DNA of 64,000 bases from Agarophyton chilense (GCA_030374765.1 JARGXX010000095.1:2936462-3000461); one strand, 5' to 3'; shown: positions 1-11,675, counted from the stretch's first letter. The notes: generated by a model from the sequence alone, not told the origin. Numbers and translations are program-made.

Positions 1-278
1 CGAAGATGTCGCTCACTCTCAAATCCGAATCTACACCGTTCCAGGTAGATGGAGAGCCTTGGGAACAATTCGGAGGAAATGTTACACTAGGGGCTGGCAA
101 CAAAGTTGGTGTGCTTCGAGGTCCCATTTGGACATCGTCATCAAAGAAACGCGCGAAGTTCAATGTGAAGAGCAGCCACCTGGCAGAACCTGATGATGAC
201 GGGGACGAGGAGGAGCTCGCTCCGCAACAGGAAACTGATACCGAACATGCCGCACCATACACGGTACCGTTGGTTTAG
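1..278 (+). CDS. C-terminal end of a diacylglycerol kinase-like protein (partial, 5' cut by window)
   Basis: The frame is open to the left edge and ends at TAG 276-278, so only the last ~92 codons are present. The segment 'FQVDGEPWEQ' followed by a beta-rich 'GNVTLGAGNKVGVLRGP' resembles the end of the diacylglycerol kinase accessory domain, where a Q-(I/V)-DGEPW motif is typical. That enzyme phosphorylates diacylglycerol to phosphatidic acid. An acidic tail (PDDDGDEEEL) follows the domain. The catalytic domain would lie outside the window. The call rests on one short motif; a sphingosine or ceramide kinase relative is possible. Confidence 0.55.
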   Translation, partial: KMSLTLKSESTPFQVDGEPWEQFGGNVTLGAGNKVGVLRGPIWTSSSKKRAKFNVKSSHLAEPDDDGDEEELAPQQETDTEHAAPYTVPLV

Positions 279-596
279 ATGTGACACATGCTTGAAACAT
301 TTGGAGCAAGTACTCAACGCACTATGCATTTTTGACACCCCTTACGTACATTAACTCTTTTCTCAGTGTCTGTTGCAATCTGTGTCTTATTTCTGCGGCA
401 TACGAGGCAGACGAGGTAGTAGTGATATGTCTCGCGTATCTTGACCCCTATTGTCTGAATCGATATATCAAGAGATAGCCGCACTTTCCCATGAGCTCAT
501 TCCAGACACAATTTCTTAGCCTCATGTCCATCTGCTCCATACGGATAGGTATGACACACTACGGTCCCCTCATAAAACCCTTAATCTTCCAAGCGC
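279..596. other. Intergenic spacer between convergent genes
   Basis: This is the 3' flank shared by the lipid-kinase gene (plus) and the XRN gene (minus). I see no ORF or repeat that stands out. It probably holds both transcript ends, but I cannot place poly(A) sites. Confidence 0.5.
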
Positions 597-2867
597 TCAG
601 TTGTTAGGTGCCTTTGGATTTTCGTGTGCTCGTTTCGAATGTGAAATCCGCGGTCGCATGTACCCACCGCTCCGATGCAATTTTCGCTGCGTCCTGTCAC
701 CCATGTTCTTAACATGTCTAATGTTTTCGGGCAGAGTCCCTTTTTTCGTCCTTAGAATAGACCCTCGAACGGTCTTGTACGATAGCTCCAGCATTTTTGG
801 GATTGTTCCCTTAGGCCATTCATAGCAGGGAGGAATGGTCGTCATTTTGAACGGTGCACGATAAATCACTGGTCGATTGCGAACATCTTCAAACCTTTGC
901 CCCGGCTTTTTCACTCTTGGATTCATGTACTGAACGTAGTCGTTCGGACGCGGTAGTCGCAATAGAATTGGTGAACCAAATACTGTTCTGTGCAGCTCTT
1001 CCGGGGTAAACTCAGACTTTGGAATGCGACTGATCTCCGTTACCATGTTCGCCACGTTCACATCATCGTTACCAATGAATATTTTCTTCAATACCACAGG
1101 ATCATCATACATCCGTTGCAACGGAATTGGGAGAAGATGCTTCGCATGTTTCGGAAGAACAGCCATGGCAGCTTCATGTGGCAAAAGCGGCCGTGTACGT
1201 GAAATTGGCGCTTGATGAAGGAAGGGGTCCCCATCGTGGTTGCGAATGTACTTCAAAATTTCATTGATCGGAGGTCCGTATGGCTTTCCATACTGAAAGC
1301 TGTAGTGCCCGCAGTACCCATCTACGTACATTTGTAAGTTCCATAGCAGCGCTCGCACCCACCGGTTTGTATCATAAAACTTGTTCGAGTCACCAGAAAG
1401 CGCTATCAATGTTTGAATATGCTCCTGCTCTTCGTCAAAGTAGTCTTGGTCTTCTTCTGCTCCAATGTCATCTGAGTCAGAAACGCTCCCTTCAGATGTT
1501 GAATCGAGGCCCCCGCGCTTAAAAACGTCGTCCACGCGATCCATAGGGATTCCATCTTCGTTTCCAGTATACACAATGTGCTCATCAACATCTGAATCCG
1601 AAATGGTCAAATAACCATGCTTCGATTTTGGTTGGTTGATGGTAGGTGAAGTTCCTGGTCCTGCATTTTTCTCTTGCTCTGCATCCGCTATGGATGGCAC
1701 GGGGACACCAATACTATCCATCAATGAGTAGAACATTGGCCAGTTCAGAGTTCTTCGCTCTGCATCCACGAGAGAATGCCCATGAAACGGGGGTAAGTCC
1801 CCACCTTTAGATACCAACTTCAAGCTTACATAACGACGCCACGTGCGTGAGAGAGAAATACCTCGAACTTTCGGGATATAGTCTGGACAGGACTCTAATG
1901 TTAGACCATGATGTTTGCGGGTTACGAAGAATATGAAAGGCGTTGTATCGAATGCTTTACATTAGGACTTACCGTTACCATTTAGAAGTGCTAGAAGCAC
2001 AAAGTCGAGACGCACGCTGGAGGATTCGTTCGGAAAGATACGTTCAAAAGTTCGAGCAAGTTCCCATACACTGACGACATAACTCTGCCTCTTCCCTTTC
2101 GTCCCCGCAAAGTTGCGTAAATACACGAAGAAGTTTCGGATTGGAATAGTAGTGAGCCCTTGAAGCACAATATCTGCATCGCCGCCTACGACGACGACAG
2201 AGTCTGTTGATGGAAATTTGCCGGTTCGACAATAGTCAACCAATTTTAACTCGCCCTCACCAGGGACATCGGAGCCAGAGATACGAATTTCTACGTTGCG
2301 ATACTTGCGATCATTTTGTAGACGGGAATAGGCCCAATACTCGACTGAGTCGCGTACAAAATACAGAGTTTCGACGCCGGGAGTCATTTCCAAGGAATCA
2401 ATTGACAGTTTCGCAAACTTTGGTTTTCGAAGCATGCCTTTCTCATCAATATAGTCAGATACATACTCTGTGCTTTTCTTACGACGGCGGCGGCGCTGGG
2501 TGTTTAGCTTCGCCAGGGGAGCTGGCCCGTCAAATGCGAAGAATACTGATTTTCTCGGGATGCAATTCTTTAGAATCTGGTCGAGCTCACGAAAGATAGC
2601 GGTGGCTAGTGTCTGTCTGGTAGTGGCACGTCGCAAGGCCTGATGCAGAATCTGATTTATGTCGAATGCGACTGACAAGCAATTATGAAGAAGAATAGAC
2701 AGAAACAGTTAGAAAACTATACTGAGAGGTTTGATGTTTGCGTAAAACGAGCTGCTGAGATTAAACTCACCATGATCGTATACTTCTCCGAATTTGGCGC
2801 CTTGCTGCACTCTAACGACCTCTGGAAAATTGCCTAGAAACCACTTTTGGAATCCAAAAATACCCAT
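597..2867 (-). CDS. 5'-3' exoribonuclease of the XRN family, three exons
   Basis: The protein degrades 5'-monophosphate RNA. The start is the ATG at 2867, giving 'MGIFGFQKWF', the XRN N-terminal signature. Exon 1 is 2867-2771, intron 2770-2672 (GTGAGT...CAG, 99 nt), exon 2 2671-1973, intron 1972-1883 (GTAAGT...CAG, 90 nt), exon 3 1882-597. Joined, these give 693 codons plus stop in one frame. Each splice restores a conserved motif: DHVAFDINQILH at the first and NGND at the second. Catalytic acidic residues are visible in FDIN, FAFDGPAP, SGSDVPGEGE, GGDADIVLQG and the DFVLL...NGND segment. Exon 3 carries the family's later 'MAVLPKHAKHLLP' block. The protein is short for XRN1/XRN2, with no long C-terminal extension, so it could be a divergent nuclear or cytoplasmic member. 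Confidence 0.9.
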
Positions 2868-3426
2868 TTTGAGAGGTGAGCCAGCGTCAGCGAATGTAGG
2901 ATCCAACAAAGACAAGAAGGGCGGGAGCGCCGCCAGTTATGTGTTTTAGAGGCACTGACTCAGCAACGGGCGCGTGTGCAATCAGGACGGCATGGAAGCT
3001 GTTCAAGAACGATGTTTGGAAAGAAGAGTTCGTCGCAACGCAAGAAAGCGTAGATTCGAATTGCCATTCGGAAGGACGACAAAAGTTGTGGGTGAAACGA
3101 AGTGCTGCGGAAGATGACAGCGACGATACAGCGGCCCGAAACTGGCAACCAAAGAAGGCTACAACGCTCTGGCACAATCGCCGCGAAAGCGTCGCTTGCT
3201 TGGTGGACAACACCAACTTATACAGGTTGCCACGTTTAAGCATTGTTTCAGCTTCCTGATCTACTTACCGCCGTCGACCATGGCGCTGTGGGTAGAGTGA
3301 TTGTGTGCCCGAGTCGTCTCGCATTCCCCATTCTGGACGGTAGATTTCGCTGCCACTAACGATTGTCCACCATCGCAGAATCTTGCAATTTACCTATTCT
3401 AAAGTAAACCCCAGTCCATTCCAAGC
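2868..3426. promoter_or_regulatory. Divergent intergenic region between the XRN gene and RPS2
   Basis: The two flanking genes are head to head, so both promoters should lie here. Two overlapping ATG ORFs on opposite strands cover much of it: 3243-2887 minus (118 aa, Arg/Ser-rich start like a mitochondrial presequence) and 2939-3259 plus (106 aa). I recognise neither, and at most one can be real. No TATA box stands out. Confidence 0.4.
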
Positions 3427-4221
3427 ATGGCTGAATCTGGTAGGGGTGGGCATCCTGGTGGGTTTGGGCGCGGCGGCGAACGGGGTCGCGGACGAGATCG
3501 CGGCCGCGGCCGTGGCCGCGGCCGCCGTCAGGAGGAAGAGAAAGAATGGATTCCAATGACAAAGCTCGGACGTTTGGTAAAAGAAGGTCACATCCGATCT
3601 CTTGAGGAGATCTTCTTGTTCTCTATACCAGTCAAGGAACATCAGATCATTGAAACACTGCTCTCTGGCCTCCAGGATGAAGTTCTCAAGATTATGGCTG
3701 TGCAGAAGCAGACTCGTGCGGGGCAACGTACTCGCTTCAAGGCTTTTGTCGTCGTGGGCGACTCCAAGGGTCACGTGGGTCTTGGCGTTAAATCGGCAAA
3801 GGAAGTTGCAACCGCCATTCGCGGGGCAATAGTTAACTCCAAACTGAACATTGTTCCAGTTCGTCGTGGTTATTGGGGAGCAGCAATCGATCAGCCTCAC
3901 ACCGTTCCGTGTAAGGTAACCGGAAAGTGTGGCTCTGTCAGTGTCAGACTTGTTCCAGCTCCGCGTGGCACTGGTCTTGTCGCTGCTCGGGTTCCAAAGA
4001 AGTTGTTGCAAATGGCTGGTCTAGAGGATTGTTTCTCCTCTTCTACAGGACATACTCGCACGCTTGGGAACTTTGCGAAGGCGACCTTTTACGCTATTGC
4101 GCAGACATACGCGTACCTATCCCCAGAGTTCTGGAGAGAGACTCGATTTGCTAAGAATCCGTTTCAAGTCTACTCGGAGATGCTATCAAAGGCGGCGCCA
4201 GTTCCTACAATTGGCGCCTAA
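3427..4221 (+). CDS. RPS2: 40S ribosomal protein S2 (uS5)
   Basis: This is a core protein of the small cytosolic ribosomal subunit, near the mRNA entry channel. It has 264 aa in a single exon. The N-terminus has an RGG/GR-rich tail (residues ~5-37) typical of eukaryotic S2. The double-stranded-RNA-binding S5 fold follows with '[20 protein letters not shown]', '[20 protein letters not shown]', '[14 protein letters not shown]' and '[16 protein letters not shown]'. The C-terminal part has '[12 protein letters not shown]' and '[12 protein letters not shown]'. Length matches the family. The ATG at 3427 is chosen because it begins the RGG tail. The sequence reads closer to plant-like than to fungal S2. 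Confidence 0.98.
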   Translation: MAESGRGGHPGGFGRGGERGRGRDRGRGRGRGRRQEEEKEWIPMTKLGRLVKEGHIRSLEEIFLFSIPVKEHQIIETLLSGLQDEVLKIMAVQKQTRAGQRTRFKAFVVVGDSKGHVGLGVKSAKEVATAIRGAIVNSKLNIVPVRRGYWGAAIDQPHTVPCKVTGKCGSVSVRLVPAPRGTGLVAARVPKKLLQMAGLEDCFSSSTGHTRTLGNFAKATFYAIAQTYAYLSPEFWRETRFAKNPFQVYSEMLSKAAPVPTIGA

Positions 4222-4432
4222 TTGTGTTAAGGCTTGTTAAACAGAGAGGTAAACGTGAAAAGACCCTTCTCGAACGAACTTCATAGCTCTTGTTCGGGGT
4301 GTTCTCGCACTCCATCTTGCTGGTAGCAAACTAGCTAGATACTCCACGTATAAAGTGTAGTCAATGATACTGTAGGTGATGTGATATGTATACCTGAGGA
4401 AATGAAACCTCGCTTGATTTGAATTGCTGACG

Positions 4433-4960
4433 CTAATCAAGTCTGCCCAGATATGGATCTTGTATTGTCGCGGTAGCGGAAATCTCCGTGGCTTCAATCT
4501 TGAGTCCAATGATGCGAAGTCTCACAGACGTATTCTTTCTTATATCATCTTCAGGTTCACTCCCTTTCCACATCGGTTCGTTAGATTCTTCATACTTGTA
4601 TGCCATGTCAGCTGGTATTGAGTAATGTGACACGAAAACAGTGAGCGGTCCGCATTCAGCAAAAAAGCCGTGTTCTGTTACTTTCGTAACAACACTATCC
4701 AGCACCTCCCCTTTAAAAGGGCGGAATACCACTGCTTGATACGCAAGTGGAAAAATTGCAAACCCCGTGCTTTCGTCTAACTCCGCCACGGGTATGTCTC
4801 CTTCAACTTTCAGGACGGCCACAATGAAACCGAACCTTCCAGCAAATGTGCCTTCCACTTCTATCATAAGCCGCTTTGTAAGTATTTCCTGTAAACTAGC
4901 CCCGAAGAACTTTGGATGGATCTGTACGCGGCGATTGAGAACGAGAACAAAGAATGGCAT
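4433..4960 (-). CDS. RPB7: RNA polymerase II subunit RPB7
   Basis: RPB7 forms the stalk of RNA polymerase II with RPB4 and contacts nascent RNA. The 175-aa single-exon ORF has the family start (MPFFVLVLNRRVQIHPKFFG), the N-terminal ribonucleoprotein-like half, and an S1/OB-like half with 'FRPFKGEVLDSVVTKVTEHG', 'FAECGPLTVFVSHYSIP' and the terminal 'ATIQDPYLGRLD', close to the usual YLG ending. Length is normal. It is convergent with RPS2 across a 211-bp spacer. Confidence 0.95.
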   Translation of the reverse strand: MPFFVLVLNRRVQIHPKFFGASLQEILTKRLMIEVEGTFAGRFGFIVAVLKVEGDIPVAELDESTGFAIFPLAYQAVVFRPFKGEVLDSVVTKVTEHGFFAECGPLTVFVSHYSIPADMAYKYEESNEPMWKGSEPEDDIRKNTSVRLRIIGLKIEATEISATATIQDPYLGRLD

Positions 4961-5449
4961 TTCCTAATAGTTCGATGAAGAGTTGAATCCCTCTACTTAA
5001 CTGCGAATACTTGTTAATCCGTGGCGGGAATCGAGACTGAAGTGAGCCTGATAAATAATACACCGAGCATTGCCGCGTTCTCTCAACGGACGTATGTCAA
5101 GATCAACGAAGGTCAGAACATCATAATTTTCGTCTTGTTTTGAGTCTAAAACTTCAAAAATATGTTAAATGTTTATAGTCAGTTAATTAATTAATTGATT
5201 TTACAATGTACAGCCATGAGGGGATGATTTGCCTTCATTCCCTTGCTTTTAATTGCAACAAGATAGATGATCGACGCTCTATCACACGAGGAACGTCATA
5301 CTTGCTTCTCGTACGAATGAAAGCCCGCTTGAACGACTGCAACAACCAAGGATCGCTTAGATATCACAATCGGTGCACTGCGATGAATTACGAAGAGCTA
5401 AAATAGAAAAAGCCTTTCAAAGTGATACTCTTCTGTGTGAACATGTATT
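4961..5449. other. Spacer between SF3B3 3' end and RPB7 5' end
   Basis: Both flanking genes are on the minus strand, so the RPB7 promoter should lie at the left part near 4961-5200. A (TTAA)-rich run occurs at ~5185-5200. A 66-aa ORF at 5206 (plus) has no recognisable features. I see nothing else. Confidence 0.4.
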
Positions 5450-8400
5450 TCAGCCAATCCAACTTTCCCGCAGCTCTTCAACTCTTCTCATTACTTCCGA
5501 CACGGATTGACCAATAACGTTGCAACACTTTAGAACGTCGTCGTGCGGTAGAACTCCCAGCATCTCACACAAGTCCCCATCAACAACGTTTTTCAGGGCA
5601 TAGAATGAAGACCGATAGGCCAGATGATCTCTTCCGCAAATGGTACGATACCGTCCGCGCATTTCATGTTCCACCAGACGCACGAATTCGGCTTCATTCC
5701 ACGCAGCTATCGGGATCAAAACTCCAACAGCACCATCCATGGTAGCATAAATGATTGCGTCTTGCTGTTCTTCGTCGTCACCTTGTGGTCCTATCTCTAG
5801 CGCTGTTCGTCCGTTGACGCGACCAAGAGTGAGACTAACTACTATTGCCCCAACGTGAATGCATGCCTCGACACTCAATTGATGAAGGCCTCTCATGGAA
5901 CCCCCAATACCGGCCCCTTTCTCTAATGCCACTACTCCCATAAGTTCTTCTGTCTCCGAGGCGAGTTCCGATGGCAGGCGAAGAACAAATATGTTGCCAA
6001 ACTTGTCGCTTCCGCAAACTGTGCTGTAGTCGAGTGCTACAAGGCTAACGATCCATCTGGAAATTGCATCTTTGGCGATGCAAACAAATCGCCCTCCTTG
6101 TCGTGCTATATCAATTATATTGTAGTCAACTCCTCTTCCCAATCCATTACCGACTACGTACTTGAACAACGCTACAGATTCCTGGATATCTCCCACAAAA
6201 ATCCGGTCTCCCCCGCTAACCGCTATAGCACTGACTTTGTTTCGAACCGCTTGTTTACATTCTCCCTTCCTTAACAGCTTTCGCTTACCCAAGTCGAAAA
6301 GACGAATGGCTCTACCGATACCGACCAGTACCATGTCTCGAAAAGCTGCAACTGCGTATGAGGGCTCTTCGATTAAAGTCTCGTGGAGAAAAACAGACCT
6401 TCTTGTCTTTTTGTCGATACTATACACCCGAAGTGCTCCGTGAGGCTTTGTCTCCTGTAGCGGTAATTTTTTTGAATCATCAGTAACCCTTGGACTCGTT
6501 CCTGATGGAACGAAGTTCTTCGCAACGCTTACGATTAGGAAACAAAGTGTTTCTTCACTTTTTTCACCTCCTCTCAGTCCCTTGCTTATACAAGAGCAGA
6601 GAATACTCTCGTCATTGTCTTTGAGGTTGATAACATCAACATCTTTGCAGGCAGCAGATCCTTCACTTTGAAATAGATTCGTTGCGTCAGGTTCATCTTC
6701 TTGTTGCTCGGCCTCATCGCTAAGCATGGGATTCTCGTCATCAGCAAACAATCTTGAAATCCGTAACCGTGAAAACCAAACACCCGGTTTTCCAGGTGTA
6801 GTGAGATTGATGCGATCTTTTTCGATCATGAGTTCTGAATCTATTTGGAAGTCATCATTGTTTGAGGTGCTCCTGATAAACTTCATCGAAAGCTTCCGAC
6901 GATGATCCGTCTCGATTATACCAACTAAGCTTGGCGAGGAAGGTTTACTAAAACTCCCGTTCGTCAGGCCCTGATTCCTGGGTCCTCCAGCAGCATTTTC
7001 AACTGTTATAAGCTTTCTGGGTGTCCCTAGAGTTCGCGTTCGTGAGATCTGAAACGAAGAGCCTATAATGGTTGAAACTGGCACACATGGCTGTGGGGTC
7101 TTAGCAGATAACTGTCCGGAAGACGTGACTGCATGTTGTAAATCAATACAAAGAAGATGTAACTGTGATCCGTTCGCCGCCACAAACCCATCCGGCGATT
7201 GTTCGGAAGAAAATGCAGTGGCATTCTCAAAAGCACCGATGCACATTTGTGACAGAACTAGGCGGCTTCCTTGCCGGAAAAGTAGCCATGGTCTACTTCC
7301 TATGATCAAACAAGTTGGTATGCCTGCGAGTCTAGCAGGTCGCACACACACTGGGTCAGGTCCGAGAAAGCTGCTTCTCTTCCCAGACATGGCACCTGTT
7401 AAAGAATCAACATTAAGTCTGATCATTGCACCATGTTTAGTTCCAATGAGAAGGGTAAGCATCGGTTCGTAAGTTGTCAGCGCCGTATCTGGTTTTCGAG
7501 TACCAGCAATGGTTGTAGATTCAATACACCCAAAGTCGACTAGAGCCAAGCTTTCGACAATAGCGGGAGCGATATGCAGTCCAAGCGATTGAACTTTTCC
7601 ATTCGTTTGCACTTGGTACAGTCGGACTCTGTTGGAACCACCACCCGCGACAGCAAAGATCGAAGCTTTGGCCCTTCCGATTGTTGCATCCGCGATTGTC
7701 AGTACTGGCACTCTATCATCTTCTCCAGCTCCATGCGTCACGAACTCGTTTCCACCTACCGGCTGCAGAGCCCCTGCAATCTTGTCCATCTCGAGCAAGA
7801 GATCATTGGCACTGTCGACTTCAAAATAGACAAGCGTTCCCGATGAGAGAATTACGACAAGCTGATTGCGATTGCAGCAACCGGCGGTTATTCGTGAGGG
7901 CACAGGTGGCTTCCATTCTGTAGCATCATTCGCCCTTCCCCCATGGACATATCTTAAACCGTGTTTGTGAACCTGAACGAGGGATGACAAACCCATTTGG
8001 GCTGCACACAGGGTGGTATCATTGAGTTCGAACCCTGATTCAGATGTTTCTTCAACCTTTGCCTCTCCTACCGCAAGAACTTTGGTACGTTTTTCGAAGG
8101 AAATAACGATGAACTCGTCGTATAACGCTTCTGAGCTCTTCTTGAATGCGTATAAGTCGGAAATCTGACCTCCCATGTTGAGTGGATCTGACATTGGAAG
8201 TATTCCGATACCTCGTCGCACTAAACGAACGAACCCGGCTGACCATGCCCCGGTCGCAAGAAGCAAGGCAGCTTCACCGGATGGCAATGTAATGGATGTA
8301 TGTGAAAGTAGAGGCGAAAAAGAGTCCATAGACGCTACTAACAACAAAAACTCAAGTCGGGCCTTCGGTGTGTACTGTAGATCTGATGTTCTGGAGAGAG

Positions 8401-9592
8401 AAACGTTTCCATTCTTCAAGTCACATAAATCCACATCCATGATACCCGTGGCCGAGAAACGCGCACTTGCCTGACCTGGATTCTGTTGCGGAACATCAAG
8501 CGTTTTGAATTGAAGTAAGAGGGAATCCGATCCCTCCATAGCGAGGAACATAAAGCCTGATCGAAAAATGCAAAGGCCAACAGCCGGCGTTGGCAAAGAA
8601 TCAAAGTAAGCCAGTTTCAGGACCGTCGCCCCTCCCACTGCTTTCCATTCAATGTCAGCCTTGATGAGATCTCCTTGTTCTGTACATAGGAGAAAGAAGA
8701 AGTCATTGCTCTTTCGGTCTTGATACATTGTGCCTGAAATTACCATTGTTCCAGAAGGATTGTATTGGCGATAAGGAAGCCGTACTTCCAGAGTGTACGG
8801 AGCGTTCTTACTTACTAAATTTCCCTCTTCATTTTCTTCCAATAGATTGCGATATGTAACGTAGTCTTCACTGCATACCAGAATTCCTCCAGGACCATCA
8901 TCACCGCCCGGCACCGTAAGCATCACATAGGAAGAATCTCGGACTTCTGACTGGTGCTTTCGAACGAGGGTGTTGAGACCGAGATCCAGTTCGTAGTAAA
9001 CCAACATTTTCTTGGCGTCCGATGAATACGAACGTTCGAGAGACGCAAACACAGGATTCTCATAGCCAACGTCGACGGCGACGGTGTTGTAAGTAACGAT
9101 ACCGGATTTTTGATGGGACAGTGGGGAGGAAACGGTTACACGGTCTTCTGCATCCCTATTAAACACATAGCAAAACTTTTGACGTTCCAAAGAGCTGATC
9201 ATGCAAGCGCGCCCCTGCGGTTCGACGGCGAGATGATGTGAAGGCACACATCTTCGAATTCCGGTTCTCCCAAACGGCTCGCAATGAAGTGGCGTAAACG
9301 TACGGGTGGCAATATCGGCTTTCAACACAGTAAGATTGCCAGAATCGGACAAAAGAATAATATGGTCTCGACGAGTTGCGGGCAGTCTGAAAGCGCTTAA
9401 TTGAGTTATTTGACAAAACGTTTCGAGACGAAAGAGAGGTTCTAGTTGCGATTGCTTTGGATGCAGACGGTAGAGATGTAGCGTGGATGAAGAAGCTGTG
9501 ACTAACTCTTGTTGTCGAGGCGCCGTGAAAGAGCCTTGTATGAGATGATGGACGACCGTGGATGGGATAGCAGTCAAATGATAAAGCTTCAT
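5450..9592 (-). CDS. SF3B3: Splicing factor 3B subunit 3 (SAP130/Rse1)
   Basis: This is a scaffold of the U2 snRNP SF3b complex with three beta-propellers. The single exon encodes 1,380 aa from the ATG at 9592 (MKLYHLTA), chosen because it aligns with the family start MFLYNLTL. The open frame runs 83 codons further upstream but that part is not SF3B3-like. Family blocks include 'HHLAVEPQGRACMISSLERQ', 'VFNRDAEDRVTVSSPL', 'VAVDVGYENPVFASLE', 'YYELDLGLNTLVRK', 'TVPGGDDGPGGILVCSED' and a CPSF_A-type C-terminal region with 'STVCGSDKFGNIFVLRLP'. Animal and yeast homologues that I know are nearer 1,200-1,360 aa. Extra length sits in low-complexity segments around the middle (acidic 'EAEQQEDEPDATN'). 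DDB1 and CPSF160 are related, but the N-terminus fits SF3B3 best. Confidence 0.93.
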   Translation of the reverse strand: MKLYHLTAIPSTVVHHLIQGSFTAPRQQELVTASSSTLHLYRLHPKQSQLEPLFRLETFCQITQLSAFRLPATRRDHIILLSDSGNLTVLKADIATRTFTPLHCEPFGRTGIRRCVPSHHLAVEPQGRACMISSLERQKFCYVFNRDAEDRVTVSSPLSHQKSGIVTYNTVAVDVGYENPVFASLERSYSSDAKKMLVYYELDLGLNTLVRKHQSEVRDSSYVMLTVPGGDDGPGGILVCSEDYVTYRNLLEENEEGNLVSKNAPYTLEVRLPYRQYNPSGTMVISGTMYQDRKSNDFFFLLCTEQGDLIKADIEWKAVGGATVLKLAYFDSLPTPAVGLCIFRSGFMFLAMEGSDSLLLQFKTLDVPQQNPGQASARFSATGIMDVDLCDLKNGNVSLSRTSDLQYTPKARLEFLLLVASMDSFSPLLSHTSITLPSGEAALLLATGAWSAGFVRLVRRGIGILPMSDPLNMGGQISDLYAFKKSSEALYDEFIVISFEKRTKVLAVGEAKVEETSESGFELNDTTLCAAQMGLSSLVQVHKHGLRYVHGGRANDATEWKPPVPSRITAGCCNRNQLVVILSSGTLVYFEVDSANDLLLEMDKIAGALQPVGGNEFVTHGAGEDDRVPVLTIADATIGRAKASIFAVAGGGSNRVRLYQVQTNGKVQSLGLHIAPAIVESLALVDFGCIESTTIAGTRKPDTALTTYEPMLTLLIGTKHGAMIRLNVDSLTGAMSGKRSSFLGPDPVCVRPARLAGIPTCLIIGSRPWLLFRQGSRLVLSQMCIGAFENATAFSSEQSPDGFVAANGSQLHLLCIDLQHAVTSSGQLSAKTPQPCVPVSTIIGSSFQISRTRTLGTPRKLITVENAAGGPRNQGLTNGSFSKPSSPSLVGIIETDHRRKLSMKFIRSTSNNDDFQIDSELMIEKDRINLTTPGKPGVWFSRLRISRLFADDENPMLSDEAEQQEDEPDATNLFQSEGSAACKDVDVINLKDNDESILCSCISKGLRGGEKSEETLCFLIVSVAKNFVPSGTSPRVTDDSKKLPLQETKPHGALRVYSIDKKTRRSVFLHETLIEEPSYAVAAFRDMVLVGIGRAIRLFDLGKRKLLRKGECKQAVRNKVSAIAVSGGDRIFVGDIQESVALFKYVVGNGLGRGVDYNIIDIARQGGRFVCIAKDAISRWIVSLVALDYSTVCGSDKFGNIFVLRLPSELASETEELMGVVALEKGAGIGGSMRGLHQLSVEACIHVGAIVVSLTLGRVNGRTALEIGPQGDDEEQQDAIIYATMDGAVGVLIPIAAWNEAEFVRLVEHEMRGRYRTICGRDHLAYRSSFYALKNVVDGDLCEMLGVLPHDDVLKCCNVIGQSVSEVMRRVEELRESWIG

Positions 9593-11675
9593 CGCTCCAA
9601 AAGCACATACGACGCTGGGGCGCTGCGTCTCTCGCTCCAAATGTCTTGGTCTATGGTACAATCTTGTCGGCGGAGCTGCTAGACATGTCAGCGTGCAACG
9701 ACCTGGCCTCGGACTTGATCCGGAGTGGTCGAAGGTCCAGATCCCACGACTCGCCAGACCACATGCCCAATTCATCCCTTGCAACGTGGACGTGCCATGT
9801 GAACTTCTGGAGGGCACAACCACCGCTCCAGCATCAGACAATTTGCACGAAAGGTCCGCAAATGCTCAATTGTTTGTCCGAACTTTTTTGTTCTGCAGCA
9901 AAATCGCAAGTTTCTTCTAGCTAGATGGGGGTGCATTTCCCATTGGTTGAACGTAGATACGTGGGCGAGGCGCTTGCTTTTCCATTAGAGTTGCTCTGAA
10001 CGTCGCTACTGGAAAACATCCACATCTTCTCTCGAGAGTCGATCCAATGTGTATTGTTTTGTTTCTGATTGCATTGACGTAGTCACAGGCGGTTCCAGCT
10101 CGCCCAAAGTTTCGGGAACACTTTCTGTCGATATCTTGCTACTGACATTGCGATTGGAAAACTATAATTTTTCAAACAAAAGGGTCAAACATATGTTTTC
10201 CTGCTCTCTGCCACTCTTACGCAAACCACTCGCAACGAAAAAACTCAGACTCCGTATTTCCTCACGGATACAAGACAAACGAAAGAGCGTACTATCGCTT
10301 TCTTCTTTGTTATATGTTGATGCATTTTTCGGCCTACATACGTTTACAACACTAGAGTAGGTCGAACTAACTTCATCGGACAGTGTTGATTTGTTCATAC
10401 TTTGAAGACATTCTGCGAAATATCATCATCAACTGTACAAGGAACGTTTTTAGAAGCTTTCAGTTCTGTACACCCGCTTATCGCTTCAAAATTGCATACT
10501 AATATCGTTGTTGTGTACGTATACAGAGAGAAAGATTAGTGGTTGGGGCCCTCGTAGCTTTATATGGAAAATAATATGCAGTTGTTTCTCACGGGATTCT
10601 GTATTTCAAAAACTGGAACCTTCAAGTCATAGGTACCCTTGTACAATATCTGGTTTTTAAAATGCTGGAAACTATATACGTTGTAGCGCATGCTGTTGCG
10701 GAAGGGCGTGCCATATCGAGAAAGAGCACCAAACGTTGTTGGCTCTCTTATATCGTGGTCACTCTTGGGTCCTTGCTCTTGGGAACATCCTGTGGCTTTC
10801 TTCCACTAATCCTGACAACGATCTTTCATACGCTGGTTCTAATGGAATGGTTTACTCGAAACCACTCGACACCAGGGGCAAGACAAACACGACATGTACC
10901 TTGGCTTCCACATCTTTTCCTTAACCGCGAAAGTCCTCTTCCAAGTGTTCCACATCTGAGGCATATTTTGCAGGTTCACGGTTTTACATGACTGAGCTTT
11001 CCGGGATTTTCACTTGTAAACTATTCATTGCTCTGGTTTGTATCCAAATGAGCTCGATTTCTGTTTTTGAAAATGTAAGAAGTCTAGAGCCAAAACATAG
11101 ACCAAATATGTTCTTTCTCGTTTGGGCTTGTCAGATCGAAAGACAAAATTCTAATTTCAAAGAAAATGTTCCAAAGATCGTACCGCTCTACCTCATTGTT
11201 CAGTCAGACTTAGCAGACTTTCCAGTCACGGGTTATCCCATAAAATACAAGCTAATAGATTTCTGAATTCCATGTTATTATATCGTGTGGACTACGTTCC
11301 GCCAGTTCCTTTGCGTATGCCTGTGTGGGAGTTCAGATCTTTCATTTTTCATCAAGCTCCAGCCACGTACCGTTCCAGGAAGTTCAAAACATGGCAGCAT
11401 TCAGAAATTTTCCGTACTGGGACAAAGATTGCACGTGTATCTGGAACCAAAAAGTAGACTACCACGAGGTGATCTGTCCTAATGATTCTCTATAAAAGCC
11501 TGCAACTGCAAAGAATTTTGAACTCGTTGGCAATCCTTTGCGAAAATCAACAGAGCGTTGAAAAAAGCTCCCGCAGTACTTTAGGGTAAATGATACAAGA
11601 CTATCCTGTGTTCTTTTTGAACTGCGCTCTATCATTTGAGTTTCTCTCTAGTCTGGGAATTTTTTCGTCAAAACC
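9593..11675. other. Gene-poor spacer upstream of SF3B3
   Basis: Only short ORFs of up to ~109 aa occur here, none with recognisable motifs. The right part beyond 10,400 is AT-rich. The SF3B3 promoter should lie just right of 9592. I see no repeats or RNA genes. Confidence 0.4.

Noticed and set aside
2887..3259. Overlapping ORFs on both strands between XRN and RPS2
   Set aside because: Neither is recognised, they overlap each other, and the place is the expected shared promoter.
5835..9608. Many antisense ORFs of 60-149 aa inside SF3B3
   Set aside because: They are shadows of a well-conserved coding gene on the other strand.
9592..9841. Extra 83 codons before the SF3B3 start
   Set aside because: The frame is open, but the family's N-terminus begins at MKLYHL and the upstream part has no SF3B3 similarity.
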